From Asterella californica (taxonomy: Eukaryota > Streptophyta > Marchantiopsida > Marchantiales > Aytoniaceae), in the NCBI GenBank assembly GCA_036924285.1, contig JAYKYS010000010.1, forward strand, positions 5,332,001 through 5,396,000: DNA of 64,000 bases, read 5' to 3'. Made by a program: the position numbers and the translations under genes. Numbering within the stretch: the stretch's first letter is position 1; each line of letters begins with the position of its first letter. Shown one piece after another: positions 11,400 to 21,799 of this stretch. The notes beneath the pieces are model-generated. The model was not told where the DNA came from, ran no database searches, and saw only the letters and a list, made by a program, of their open reading frames with translations.

Positions 11400-12260
11400 T
11401 TTGTTTCAAGGTACATGTTGAGCATATCGTACACTCTTCCTGCTTGCTAGCAATGTCTTACATAATTTGCATGCTTGACATACACAAACAACTTGTAAGT
11501 TCAACATACAAAATCCAACTTCCATCCTTGACAAATGATACTAAACATGCATTAGCATGCAAAACCCAACATGCTTGTCTAGAGCAAATACTCAACTTAA
11601 CATGTATGTTTGACAAGCAAAAATCAACTTGCATCCTCGACACACAGTTCTATACTTGCAAGCTTGACTTGCAACTTGCATGCTTGACATGCAAAATCCA
11701 TTACGTACTGTACTAACTTGCATGCTTGGCAAAACCCAACTTGGACTGAACTCCAGTATCAAGTTCAGAAGCTTCTCGCCATCTCTTTTCTTCCACAGAA
11801 GCATCATGTCAATGAACGTGTCTATCCACGTCCAAGAATGCTTTGATAGACGCAGCGTCAACAGGATCACCCCACCCTGTGACCCTACGGATAGTCTCAA
11901 CTCCTCTCTTCAGTATTTCAGAAGGAACTTGAGCATTTTTCTTCTCGGCAGTCTTATCTAGCAACGTAAGACTAGAAGAAACCTCAATGTGTCCGGCATA
12001 ATCAACTTGCACGCTTGGCATGTAAATCAACTTGCATGCTTAACATTCGATTCTCAAGTTTTATGTTTGGTAGACCAGACACAAGATATACATGCTTTTA
12101 TGTATGCTTTGCATGCAATATTCAAGTAGAAAACAAAACGTACTAACCTCACCTTACATGCTTTGCATGCGACTCTAACTTCTTTTGTCCTCCATGCGTA
12201 TGAAGCTTGCATGGTCAGCATACACTTCTCTACTTGTACACCCAACATGTGCTACCCACC
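11400..12260. repeat. Degenerate CATGC-rich repeat array
   Basis: Variants of the phrase AACTTGCATGCTTGACATGC recur every 20-40 bp in both halves of this interval. They are split by the gag fragment at 11752-12001. The many TGCATGCA-like cores are self-complementary. The array ends just before the LTR of element B. It does not encode anything I recognise. Confidence 0.65.
11752..12001 (-). pseudogene. Captured gag fragment of the A/C Ty3 family
   Basis: Read on the minus strand, this encodes the piece of gag that runs from YAGHIEVSSS through RRVTGWGDPVDAAS to FLDVDRHVH. It is followed, after a TGA that replaces TGG, by the EEKR..REASELDTG region. It corresponds to about 30690-30945 in element A. 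Both ends pass directly into the CATGC-rich array with no LTR, zinc knuckle or pol sequence. It is a 250-bp internal fragment, not a truncated insertion end. A fragment-capturing transposon or template switching during repair would explain it. Confidence 0.8.
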
Positions 12261-12284
12261 TAGCTAATTGATCCTATAGGACGA

Positions 12285-13640
12285 TGTCGGAGTGTGATCC
12301 GTCTATCTAGGAAAGCGCCGGGCTTCTGGCTGTGGTTGTTACTCAAGAGGTTGGCTTTCAGGTCACAATAGGGGCCATAAACACTCACACAGTTGTGTAA
12401 GATCCTCTAATATGCTCAAAAAGCGAAATTTAGGTCTAACTAGTAGTAATAAGTTTAAGCGGTGAACTTTGACACACAAAAAGAGGAAAACTATGAAGGT
12501 GTAGACTTCAAAACTTCTCCTACATGTAAATGAGGTCCTACTGGATACACATATGAAGTTTCAGGTTGAGATCAGTTCAGAGCACCGAGATATGGGTAGA
12601 AACTTTCTGAACAGAGAAATTACGGCAATTTTTGGTACCCATATAGCTATTTCGACCTATAACAGGAAATTGGATCGATCAGCTTCAAAGTTTCTTACAG
12701 GATTTGCAGTTCACAGCTTGCTGAACACTCCTGTGAAATTGGGACTCCTGATTGTTTGTAGAACTCCAGATCTCCTTCTCTAAAGTCGCTGCTCTAGATT
12801 AAGAGCTTTTCATACCCCCTCTGCTTCCGCGGCCACCCTGAATAACTCAATCACTCAAATGATTCGGAAATTTTTGGACAGTCGTAGCCCTCTTGACAGT
12901 GAACGCAACCACGAAGTTTTGAAGTGATTTCCTCAATTCTGCTGCAATTGGCATCGAAAACCCCAAAATCAACAAAAGTGATGCAGTTTTAGCACAATCC
13001 GAACTTCAATTGGGCATAACTCCTTGTTTATTGATCCAAATCGAGCAAAAATTTCACGGACAGTGCTTGGCACGACGAGCTCTCTCTTCCTCTATTCTAA
13101 AATTTCGAAGATACCTCACCAAATGCTCCAACTTCACTCTAGAGCTCTGTTTCTAAACTTAGAGTTTTACAAAAGACAAAAATGGACCAATGGGAGTTCA
13201 TAGCTCCACTTGACTGTCCTTTTGTGCCTTAAACTACCTGGTAACTTATCTACACTCATAGGCTACCACGTCAAGCCCCCTAGAGTGCCAGCGTAAAACT
13301 TAAACTACCTAAAATGACACGTAGCCCCGAAAATTAACTTAAATCAGCTAGAAAGCATGCATGGGCGACAAGTAAGTACAACCCATGAGCTCAAACCCCT
13401 ATCAGCATGGAAACCCTAAGTTATGTACATTGAACGGCATAGACAAGTAAGAAGTCACTTGCACAAGCGCACAAATGCTTGAACAAGATAACTAACATAC
13501 TATCAGCCTACTAGGACTCAAAATAGTGTTAACACCGTATGCAAAGTAAAGGACTAGAAGTAGTATGAGCTAAGTTCTAGAACTACTAAACCTAAGCGTC
13601 GGAGTAGAAGTCAAGCATGTAGCTGCCAAGTAGCGCGACA
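12285..13640 (-). mobile_element. Element B, 3' LTR
   Basis: This is one of two nearly identical 1.36-kb LTRs bounding element B. On the minus strand it begins TGTCGCGCTACTTGG, directly after a polypurine tract, and ends CACTCCGACA. It shares middle sequence with the A/C LTRs (the block around GGCACTCTAGGGGGCTTGACG and the AATAAA-containing block) but its outer ends differ. The 5' LTR at 19547 has a longer A run and about 16 bp more near 20815. ACGAT/CGAT on the two outer flanks is a probable target duplication. Confidence 0.9.
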
Positions 13641-13658
13641 TCCACCCCCTCTGAACCT

Positions 13659-13678
13659 GCACATCCTCCGGTATGTGC
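13659..13678 (-). promoter_or_regulatory. Conserved 3' hairpin before the polypurine tract (element B)
   Basis: GCACAT and ATGTGC arms enclose ACCGGAGG on the minus strand. The hairpin lies just after the integrase stop codon, followed by the purine tract GAGGGGGTGGA and the 3' LTR. The same hairpin, with the same loop, stands at the same place in element A (51235-51254), although the LTR ends beside it have diverged. Confidence 0.65.
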
Positions 13679-13688
13679 CAGATCCAGA

Positions 13689-15062
13689 TCAAGACTCTTC
13701 AGCTTCAACTTCAAATTCATCTTCAAACTCCATTGAGTCTTCAGCTTCATCGTCAGTAAGCTCTGCAATGTTCAGGTCTTCCCCTCTCTTTCTAAAGAGC
13801 TTGATTCTCTTCCCTGCGACTGGTATCTTGAGCACTGCACCATCTAACTCTCTCAAAGAGTATGTGGCATTATCATAAACTTCTAACACCACATAAGGTC
13901 CGAACCATCTCTTGGAAAACTTTCTGATAGCGCTATGCTGATTATCAAGACTACTATCATAGACTAACACCCAATCACCTTCCTTAACTGGTTTGGGTCG
14001 TAATCTATGCGTTCTATCAAATCTGTCTTTGTTTCTCTCTCTAGCAGTCTTTAATCTTTCCACAGCTTTGGCAACATCCTCAGGTCTTCGTTCTAACTGC
14101 TGGATCCTTAATGCAAGAAGATCCTCCGTACTTCTACCATCCTCCCATGACAAAACACTCCAAGTAGGCACAACCTCGTCAATCGGCATCACAGGTTTTT
14201 GTCCTAGTATCAACTCTGTTGGCATGTAACCTGTAACGGTACTATGAGTTGTACGATCTGCCCAAAAAGCAAATGGTAGCAGTCTAGGCCATTCACGGAT
14301 CTTACCCTTGCAAGCTTTTACCAAAGCTTTGATGATTGGCGGATGACCTCTTTCGCTCTTGCCATTCCCTTCAGGATTGTAAGTAGTGGTTAACGTCAAC
14401 TTGATTCCCAATCGCTTGAAGAACTCAACTGCTTCTTGTGCATCCAGCTCACCCTTATCTGCAGTGATCTTTCCCACACACCCATACCTACAAATAACAT
14501 CTTCAAGTAGAAAGCGGCAGACACTAGCAGTGGTCTTCGTCCTCAGAGCACGGCCTTCGACTTGGTTAGATAGATCTTCTCTAGCCAAGACTAGATACCT
14601 CATTTGTCCAAGTCCAAATGGCATAGTTACCAGATCAACTACCCATTTATAATGAATGGCTAAAGGATAAGTAGGATGCAATCCATCATGATGGCGTACA
14701 TTGGAGTACATCTGGCAGGGTATACAGGATGAAACAAACTGTACTACATCCTTATACATATCCTTCCACCAATACTTTTCCTTCATCTTGGCAATTGTAG
14801 CCCAAACTCCTCTATGACCGGCCCATAGACTCTCATGAAACTCCTTGATCAGATGCTGCTGCAATTCCAAGTCACATACCACCCATTGCGGTATACCTCC
14901 TTGTAGCTTAGGGCGCCTCCATAGTTGTCCTCCATGTAAAAAGTAACCATAAGCTATTCTACGGATCCTCTTGAAATCTGCATCAGACCAACCTTCTTGC
15001 CTTTCCAGTGAACTCAAATAGCGCCCAAGATCCAACCACATCGTCTCAAAAAACTCCAACAA
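13689..15062 (-). CDS. Element B integrase region of pol
   Basis: This 457-residue open frame holds the integrase that inserts retrotransposon cDNA. The HHCC zinc-binding domain is H76, H83, C113 and C116. The catalytic triad is D143 (VVDLVTM), D202 (TADKGEL) and E237 (GNGKSERGH), with a D-x34-E spacing. A GPY/F motif (WFGPY) follows at 388-391, and the tail is strongly acidic. There is no chromodomain. In the intact polyprotein it follows RNase H; here a stop and a frame break at about 15063-15115 separate it. The start shown is simply the first Met after the break. Confidence 0.9.
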   Translation of the reverse strand: MLEFFETMWLDLGRYLSSLERQEGWSDADFKRIRRIAYGYFLHGGQLWRRPKLQGGIPQWVVCDLELQQHLIKEFHESLWAGHRGVWATIAKMKEKYWWKDMYKDVVQFVSSCIPCQMYSNVRHHDGLHPTYPLAIHYKWVVDLVTMPFGLGQMRYLVLAREDLSNQVEGRALRTKTTASVCRFLLEDVICRYGCVGKITADKGELDAQEAVEFFKRLGIKLTLTTTYNPEGNGKSERGHPPIIKALVKACKGKIREWPRLLPFAFWADRTTHSTVTGYMPTELILGQKPVMPIDEVVPTWSVLSWEDGRSTEDLLALRIQQLERRPEDVAKAVERLKTARERNKDRFDRTHRLRPKPVKEGDWVLVYDSSLDNQHSAIRKFSKRWFGPYVVLEVYDNATYSLRELDGAVLKIPVAGKRIKLFRKRGEDLNIAELTDDEAEDSMEFEDEFEVEAEES

Positions 15063-15110
15063 GGCTGCAAAACAGCTTCTATCTCTTCTAGCAAGAGCAC
15101 TAGAATAGAA

Positions 15111-15365
15111 CTATGTTCTCACATCCTCCTGATCATCTATCATTTCTTTCTCATCGTAATACCTAGCCCTTGATAACATATCTGCCACAGGATTGTCCTT
15201 CTCTACAATATGTCTAAACTCTGGGTTCAAGGACTTGATATATGCTATCCACCTCAACATAGCAATATCTGGAGTTGTACAGCTAGTGATCATTCCCAAG
15301 AGAGGTAAACAATCTGTCTCCACAACCACAGGTGCTCCTATCAAGTATTCCTTATCACTCTTCAT
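15111..15365 (-). pseudogene. Element B RNase H / connection fragment
   Basis: This short open segment carries the end of the RNase H domain, with the catalytic Asp in VVETDCLPLLGM and the family motif KDNPVADMLSRARY. The upstream part of RNase H (KRELWGVVTAM) lies in the same stretch beyond a stop at about 15415 (GGTAGAGAG in place of a sense codon). This piece joins the RT ORF on one side and the integrase ORF on the other in the ancestral polyprotein. Confidence 0.8.
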
Positions 15366-15468
15366 CGCAGTAACTACTCCCCATAGCTCTCTCTTGACCT
15401 GAGGGTAATCTCTCTACCGTGAACTTAACACCTTAGCTCCAAAACGCACCACATATCTATTTCCATCC

Positions 15469-17070
15469 TCATCTTACAGCCCATCCAATGCCAATAGGAC
15501 TAGTATCAACAGTAAGGATAACAGATCTGCCCAACTCATATGTTATCTTCCGTAGAGTTGGTGGTGAAGTCAAAAGATCCTTCAACTTCTTCATAGACTC
15601 GCTTTGCTCCTCTTGCCACTGAAATCTTTGCCCCTTCCTCAGCAGCTTGTACAACGGATCTGCTACATGTGCAAAGTGTGGAATCCATATATGATAAAAC
15701 ACACATGCACCTAGAAACCTTCTCACCTCGGTAACCGATCCACACGTCTCTTTCATTCTTCGAATGACATCAACCTTGTTTGGACAAGGTTTCCGACCAT
15801 AAGATCCACATAGGTGCCCCACAATCAACACCTCTTGTTCTCCAAATACAGACTTTGCTCCTGATAAAGTCAAATGAACCTCCTTCAGTCGACTCAATAT
15901 CTTATCGCAGTCAACTATATGATCTGCAACAAACTTACGGCACCCCCTCTGATCCATTACCTCATTCTTCTCCTCCTCAGCACATTCTTTGATCGGCACA
16001 TCATCAAGGAATGGCATAGTTTTTTCAGGAATGAAGTCTCTCAAAACTTTGTTCATGCCATTCATCATATGTGCTACAGAATTGGTAGCATCTTGTGGCA
16101 AGGTGCATATCCTTAGTAACCCCAAAGGTGTCCTCATTGTAGTCAAGTCTCTACTTTCAGAGGATAACTGAAACTGATCATAACCTGAATATAAGTCTCT
16201 CATTGAATAGATAGCACGACCAGCAAAAGCCTCTGCAAACTCGTCTACAATAGGTCCTATACCCATATTCCTGATAGTCACCTTGTTAACTAGCTGCATA
16301 TCTTGAATGAATCTCAAAGCTCCACTCTTCTTCGGAACAGTAAACCATCTGCTAGAATAAGGAGCTATAGATGATTCCAAGATACCCATCCTAATCCTCT
16401 CATTGAGCAAGTCTATTAGCTTTGGCAGATGAGCTCTAGGCACAGGGATAGGACGTAGATTCCAAGGCACATGCGGTACAGTAAAGATTACCATAGGTGC
16501 AACTACACTTGGATCTACACATCCTACTTCATGTGACTCAAACGTAAATGCCTTACCATGCCTAGATAGCATCTCCCTAAAGCTCTTCTTCTCTTGCTCA
16601 ATAAGAAATCCATCACCTCCAATCCTTAGCTCCTTCAGTGTTGTTTCTGTGAACTGGTGCCCAATTCTTCTCGGTCCTCTGAGCGTCGGTTCTCGTGCAG
16701 CTTGCTCCATCTTCTGATTGTAATCGAGTGGTAAAGGCAAAGCCACTGGTTTGACTTTCTTCGCCACTGACTTGTACTTGGTCTCCACATACACCTCTTG
16801 TCGATCTATAAACTTATCAATTACATCATAAAGCTCCTTGGAGCTCACTCTCACCACTCTATCTACACCATCTATAGAACTTTCTACTGTAGATTTCAAC
16901 TCCCCTATAGTATCTACCAAATATTGCTCTTCAAACACTCCAGATATGTATTCATCTCCTGCTAACTCTCCATTGTCCCACAAAAACTGTTGTACACACT
17001 TCACATGTTGCCTCTCAAACCTCTTCAGATTCTCAACCTTCCTATAACACACTGATCCACATGACATCAA
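15469..17070 (-). CDS. Element B reverse transcriptase / RNase H region of pol
   Basis: This is a 533-residue frame from the first Met; the open frame continues upstream to the predicted frameshift site at 17172-17178. It copies element RNA into cDNA. Palm motifs include SSRWFTVPKKSGALRFIQD (fingers), DLYSGYDQFQL near residue 292 (first catalytic Asp) and FLDD at 354-357 in place of the usual YxDD. Then come HLTLSGAKSVFG, the RRFLGACVFYHIWIPHFAHVADPLY block, and the RNase H start TVDTSPIGIGWAV. An RNase H frame break and stop follow. The N-terminal 150 residues have no recognised domain and are specific to this lineage. Confidence 0.9.
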   Translation of the reverse strand: MMSCGSVCYRKVENLKRFERQHVKCVQQFLWDNGELAGDEYISGVFEEQYLVDTIGELKSTVESSIDGVDRVVRVSSKELYDVIDKFIDRQEVYVETKYKSVAKKVKPVALPLPLDYNQKMEQAAREPTLRGPRRIGHQFTETTLKELRIGGDGFLIEQEKKSFREMLSRHGKAFTFESHEVGCVDPSVVAPMVIFTVPHVPWNLRPIPVPRAHLPKLIDLLNERIRMGILESSIAPYSSRWFTVPKKSGALRFIQDMQLVNKVTIRNMGIGPIVDEFAEAFAGRAIYSMRDLYSGYDQFQLSSESRDLTTMRTPLGLLRICTLPQDATNSVAHMMNGMNKVLRDFIPEKTMPFLDDVPIKECAEEEKNEVMDQRGCRKFVADHIVDCDKILSRLKEVHLTLSGAKSVFGEQEVLIVGHLCGSYGRKPCPNKVDVIRRMKETCGSVTEVRRFLGACVFYHIWIPHFAHVADPLYKLLRKGQRFQWQEEQSESMKKLKDLLTSPPTLRKITYELGRSVILTVDTSPIGIGWAVR

Positions 17071-17129
17071 CCCTAAGAAGCTAGAGGATAAAGCTTCCTG
17101 TTCTACTGGATCAGGCGAGAATCCTATCT

Positions 17130-18233
17130 CTACTGTACCGTTGAAGTCTCGCTCTTCAATGGTACTCTGCCAAAACCCCTAGACTCTCTAAACTCCTGAG
17201 TAATCTTAGACAGTGGACGGTCTCTCAAGTTATCACGATTCCTCTCATGTTCTGCAGCAACGGTCAAAAACTGAACAGCTCTTTTGCCATCTCTACTACG
17301 TATCCTAGCATAGGCTGAACCATCATCCATAACTCGTGTCTTCATTCTAACAGCAGTAATGTAAGGCTGCCCTAGAATGATAGGATAGGTTGACATGTCT
17401 TGTACAAAGAAATTCTGAACATCACCGATGTCACCCACAGTTACCTTGATGTTGGGACAAGCACCATACAGTTCTCTCCTCTGGTTGTTGGTAGCACGGA
17501 TAAGCCATCCATGGTCGGTGTCTATGGGCCACCTCCCACGCTTGTATAGCTCCTTAGACATCAGATTAATCTCTGAGCCGTGATCAATCAATGCCACCAC
17601 AGGTTCCTCCAGATCTCCCAACTTCACCAAGGTCTCTGTGGTTGCTCTTGCCCAATGGTTGTGCGAGTAATGGCTCTTCTGCGATGCTTCCATCTCATCT
17701 TGAAACCTCACGTGCTGATACGAACTCCCCTCTGATACTTGAGAGCAGTAACCAACAATCTCATCTTCCTCATCATCCGACAGTTTGGTCCCTAGAGCGT
17801 TAAGCGTAGCTGCTTCACCCAAAATCTGACGTTTCCTCTTGATGATATCTATGATAACCTCATGGAACTCACGCTTTGCAATCCCAAGAATCTCAACCAA
17901 GGTAAACTCAACCTTCCCATTCAAGATACGATTCTCTAACACCTGCTTCAAGTCTGTAGCAATCTCAATGTCAAACTGAAGTTTGTATGCAGGCAACTTA
18001 TCCTTCTCCTTGCTTCTCTCCTTCTCCTTTGGTGTTGTAGATGATAGATCCTCCTTAGTTTCCTCTCGAGTAGGTGTTATCTCCTGCCTTGCCTCTGGTC
18101 TAGCCCTTTCACTCCTTGTAGCAGGTCGTTTGGCTGTAGAAGTCTCACCTGCATCCTCCTTCCTGCTTTTTTCTTCTAGTACAGCTTCATGCTGACTTCT
18201 TGCAACATAAGCATGCACTGACATAGTATCCAC
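17130..18233 (-). CDS. Element B gag C-terminus and aspartic protease
   Basis: This is a 367-residue frame. The first half is the charged gag tail, with a block conserved in the lineage (PAYKLQFDIEI...LGIAKREFHEVIIDIIKRKRQ). The retropepsin follows with ALIDHGSEINLMS, whose triad is DHG, not DTG or DSG. A second protease motif, YPIILGQPYITAVRM, is in place of ILGMDFL-type sequences. It overlaps the end of the gag ORF in a different frame. In elements A and C gag and protease are in one frame, so the overlap in B reflects an indel plus a GGA-to-TGA change near 18245, not a second programmed shift. Confidence 0.85.
   Translation of the reverse strand: MDTMSVHAYVARSQHEAVLEEKSRKEDAGETSTAKRPATRSERARPEARQEITPTREETKEDLSSTTPKEKERSKEKDKLPAYKLQFDIEIATDLKQVLENRILNGKVEFTLVEILGIAKREFHEVIIDIIKRKRQILGEAATLNALGTKLSDDEEDEIVGYCSQVSEGSSYQHVRFQDEMEASQKSHYSHNHWARATTETLVKLGDLEEPVVALIDHGSEINLMSKELYKRGRWPIDTDHGWLIRATNNQRRELYGACPNIKVTVGDIGDVQNFFVQDMSTYPIILGQPYITAVRMKTRVMDDGSAYARIRSRDGKRAVQFLTVAAEHERNRDNLRDRPLSKITQEFRESRGFGRVPLKSETSTVQ
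17135..17178 (-). other. Predicted -1 ribosomal frameshift signal, element B
   Basis: On the minus strand GGGTTTT (plus 17172-17178) is phased as G GGT TTT in the protease frame, a canonical X XXY YYZ slippery site. After a 6-nt spacer comes a stem GTACCATTGAAG / CTTCAACGGTAC (one A-C mismatch in 12) with a 7-nt loop, at 17135-17165. The protease frame ends at TAG 17130-17132. The -1 frame is open from the heptamer into the RT ORF. Elements A and C have the same heptamer with a different hairpin. Confidence 0.75.
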
Positions 18234-19471
18234 AGGATCATTCCATCATGTAGCTTCTCGAATTGAGTTGCCAACCCTCGTAGCACATTCTTGTCTAGCT
18301 CTGTTCTAGCTACGGACCGCACTACATCAGACCACAATCTAGTAGTCCCTTTCTCTTTCTCCATCTCCACTTTCACTCCACAGGTAGCAGCATTCACAAG
18401 AGAAACAGCATGTGATGCTGATATCTCATTCACAAGCCTCTTCATACCACCCTTGCCAAAGTTGGTTCCCAACATCATCCTAGTCTCTCTCAGATGGATC
18501 TTACCATCTTTGAAGAAGATCAGATCCTTCCTCAATGCATCTGAAAACTCTCCACAATCTCTTCTTACATGGTCTAGGCTATCACACCATATACAACGAT
18601 GAACAAAGCCTTCTCTCATCTGAGGTCTCTGCATAGCAGGCTGTACATTCTGCTCCTTCTCCTCTAACCTAGTGAGCTTAAGCTTAAGCTCCTTCATACC
18701 CTTCATCAGTTCATCAAACGGTGAGTCTTCCTCTCTAGCAATTACCAAAGTGGGCTTAGTAGGCAACTGCTTGACAGGAATTATCAGAGGTGCTGCTTCA
18801 CTTACCACCACCTTGTCCCTTCTTCTCTGTCTCTTGGTCAGCAAAGAGACAGCCTCTTCAACCTCCTTCCAGTCAGTCTTCAATCCTCTCTCCTCACTCC
18901 TGTCTTCCAGCAATAGCTCAAGCTTCTCCTGAATAGTCACGTCCGCTGCTTGTAAGAAAAGCTCGGTCTTCTCAACCTCTAGTGTAAGCTTCTCTGTCCT
19001 AGAAAGCTGAGCATATTGACGATCAAACTCCCTTAACAACTCATTTACAGACAAACTTTTGTTAGGCTTCACCACCCACTCCAAGAACGTTCTCTTGGTC
19101 ACCCTCTCTGAATCTTCAGTGTAGTACTCCTCCTTCAAAGCTCGCATAAAGCTCTCCCAACTCTGTCCTTGCTGCTGCTTGAGCTCCTTCACACGCCCAC
19201 GAATCTCAGGGACAACAGCAAGTTCAAAGTTCTCCACCATCTCCTTGTCAGGTACCTTGTTCACCTTGGAAATATCTGTCTCCTTGAACTGGTCCATCTG
19301 GTGCACCACAGATTGCAACGCCTTGGTTGCTAATACCTCCTTCCTCTCTGTGCTCTGCTGCTGCAGCATAAACATATGAAAAGCTTGGAACATCTTCATC
19401 GTAGCAGCATCGAACTGAGCAGGTTGCTGAGCAGCAACAGCACCTCCACTTGATGATCCTTGGTTGGCCAT
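18176..19471 (-). CDS. Element B gag (capsid and zinc knuckle)
   Basis: This 431-residue frame starts MANQGSSSGGAVAAQQP, about 75 nt inside the 5' LTR, which is the natural start. The capsid region contains ELAVVPEIRGRVKELKQQQGQSWE and LREFDRQYAQLSRTEKLTL, matching the A and C gag. A CCHC zinc knuckle (RCIWCDSLDHVRRDC) binds RNA. The last 30 residues are out of frame relative to A and C because of an indel, so the natural gag continues in the 17130-18233 frame. Confidence 0.85.
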   Translation of the reverse strand: MANQGSSSGGAVAAQQPAQFDAATMKMFQAFHMFMLQQQSTERKEVLATKALQSVVHQMDQFKETDISKVNKVPDKEMVENFELAVVPEIRGRVKELKQQQGQSWESFMRALKEEYYTEDSERVTKRTFLEWVVKPNKSLSVNELLREFDRQYAQLSRTEKLTLEVEKTELFLQAADVTIQEKLELLLEDRSEERGLKTDWKEVEEAVSLLTKRQRRRDKVVVSEAAPLIIPVKQLPTKPTLVIAREEDSPFDELMKGMKELKLKLTRLEEKEQNVQPAMQRPQMREGFVHRCIWCDSLDHVRRDCGEFSDALRKDLIFFKDGKIHLRETRMMLGTNFGKGGMKRLVNEISASHAVSLVNAATCGVKVEMEKEKGTTRLWSDVVRSVARTELDKNVLRGLATQFEKLHDGMILWILCQCMLMLQEVSMKLY

Positions 19472-19546
19472 GATATCTGATCCTGTAACACTCTCAAGAA
19501 AACTCCCACCCTAGATGTTTCACGTCGAGTTCTCCAAAAGAGAGTA

Positions 19547-20920
19547 TGTCGGAGTGTGATCCGTCTACCTAGGAAAAAAAAAGCGCCGGGCTTCTGACTG
19601 TGGTTGTTTACTCAAGAGGTTGGCTTTCAGGTCACAATAGGGGCCATAAACACTCACACAGTTGTGTAAGATCCTCTAATATGCTCAAAAAGCGAAATTT
19701 AGGTCTAACTAGTAGTAATAAGTTTAAGCGGTGAACTTTGACACACAAAAAGAGGAAAACTATGAAGGTGTAGACTTCAAAACTTCTCCTACATGTAAAT
19801 GAGGTCCTACTGGATACACGTATGAAGTTTCAGGTTGAGATCAGTTCAGAGCACCGAGATATGGGTAGAAACTTTCTGAACAGAGAAATTATGGCAATTT
19901 TTGGTACCCATATAGCTATTTCGACCTATAACAGGAAATTGGATCGATCAGCTTCAAAGTTTCTTACAGGATTTGCAGTTCACAGCTTGCTGAACACTCC
20001 TGTGAAATTGGGACTCCTGATTGTTTGTAGAACTCCAGATCTCCTTCTCTAAAGTCGCTGCTCTAGATTAAGAGCTTTTCATACCCCCTCTGCTTCCGCG
20101 GCCACCCTGAATAACTCAATCACTCAAATGATTCGGAAATTTTTGGACAGTCGTAGCCCTCTTGACAGTGAACGCAACCACGAAGTTTTGAAGTGATTTC
20201 CTCAATTCTGCTGCAATTGGCATCGAAAACCCCAAAATCAACAAAAGTGATGCAGTTTTAGCACAATCCGAACTTCAATTGGGCATAACTCCTTGTTTAT
20301 TGATCCAAATCGAGCAAAACTTTCACTGACAGTGCTTGGCACGACGAGCTCTCTCTTCCTCTATTCTCAAATTTCGAAGATACCTCACCAAATGCTCGAA
20401 CTTCACTCTAGAGCTCTGTTTCTAAACTTAGAGTTTTACAAAAGACAAAAATGGACCAATGGGAGTTCATAGCTCCACTTGACTGTCCTTTTGTGCCTTA
20501 AACTACCTGGTAACTTATCTACACTCATAGGCTACCACTTCAAGCCCCCTAGAGTGCCAGCGTAAAACTTAAACTACCTAAAACGACACGTAGCCCCGAA
20601 AATTAACTTAAATCAGCTAGAAAGCATGCATGGGCGACAAGTAAGTACAACCCATGAGCTCAAACCCCTATCAGCATGGAAACCCTAAGTTATGTACATT
20701 GAACGGCATAGACAAGTAAGAAGTTACTTGCACAAGCGCACAAATGCTTGAACAAGATAACTAACATACTATCAGCCTACTAGGACTCAAAATAGTGTTA
20801 ACACCGTATGCAAAGGTGTCAAACATATACATAAAGGACTAGAAGTAGTATGAGCTAACTTCTAGAACTACTAAACCTAAGCGTCGGAGTAGAAGTCAAG
20901 CATGTAGTCGAGCGCGACCA
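19547..20920 (-). mobile_element. Element B, 5' LTR
   Basis: This is the partner of 12285-13640, near 99% identical by eye, with an expanded A run near 19575 and about 16 extra bp near 20815. Its outer end (minus strand) reads TGGTCGCGCTCGACTACATG, a shortened form of the 3' LTR end TGTCGCGCTACTTGG. The internal region starts on the minus strand with TACTCTCTTTTGGAGAACTC; I could not assign a tRNA primer to it. Confidence 0.9.
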
Positions 20921-21790
20921 CGATCATGTTTCTCGTTGGTATGCATGTGTAGCATGAGTTGCTAATTTGTCTTGAAAGGTGTCGATGTACTTGCATGTAC
21001 TATAGCATGTGTCGTCCACTCTTCTTTTCGCTCTGAAAAATTTTTACCCTTCCAGTGTGAAAAAGAAAAGAGTTCATGTTCTATTGTCCTCAATTTGTAT
21101 TCTTATATGTCTTGAGGAGTACTCACATTATAGAGTTTTTTAGGGTCAGGTTATCGTATCGTTACAAATTTTGTATGTGAAAGTTGTCAACGAATACACA
21201 TGATAACTGGCTATGGAGTTATCATGTGCAAGAACAAGATAAGAGAGAAAAACATACAACCACGAGAACGAGCGCTTCATATGTGCTCAAAATTTCAGTT
21301 TATATACAATTTTGTTGTATCGCACAAAATTGAGAAATAGACATGAGTCGTTTGTAAATTGCACCTCAAATCTCTAATCAGATCTTCGAACCCAAACTTA
21401 AGACAAGAACCGCCGAAGCGTGATTAAAAGTAAGAAAAACACTCCTTTCTTAACAGCAAGCTTCACAACAGTGTCTAAAATCATCACCCTCAAATCTCGA
21501 ATACCCTATGAAATAACTGTAGCACTATAGCTATATCCACGTCGTCACTCAATATAACATTAGCTCAAATGACCATATCACTCTAACCCAAATGAGAGTC
21601 GTGAGTGCAGCCCACGTAGTTAACGATATAGAGAACGCGACTCGATGTTAAGACAAAAAATGCAACACCATCATCACTCACTATACAACTAGCTCGATGA
21701 TAATATCATCCTAACCCAAATGAGGGTCATGAGAGTAGCCCACGTAGCTAACGGTATAGAGAGAACTATATCCAAAACCTGAAGTATGCA
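20921..21790. other. AT-rich intergenic with a local tandem duplication
   Basis: No gene recognised. About 110 bp containing CTAACCCAAATGAG and AGCCCACGTAG is present twice (about 21532-21640 and 21655-21765) with roughly 80% identity. Confidence 0.5.
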
Positions 21791-21799
21791 CTAAACCCA

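Noticed and set aside
18176..18233. A second programmed frameshift between gag and protease in element B
   Set aside because: Elements A and C have gag and protease in the same frame; the overlap in B is explained by an indel and a stop mutation.
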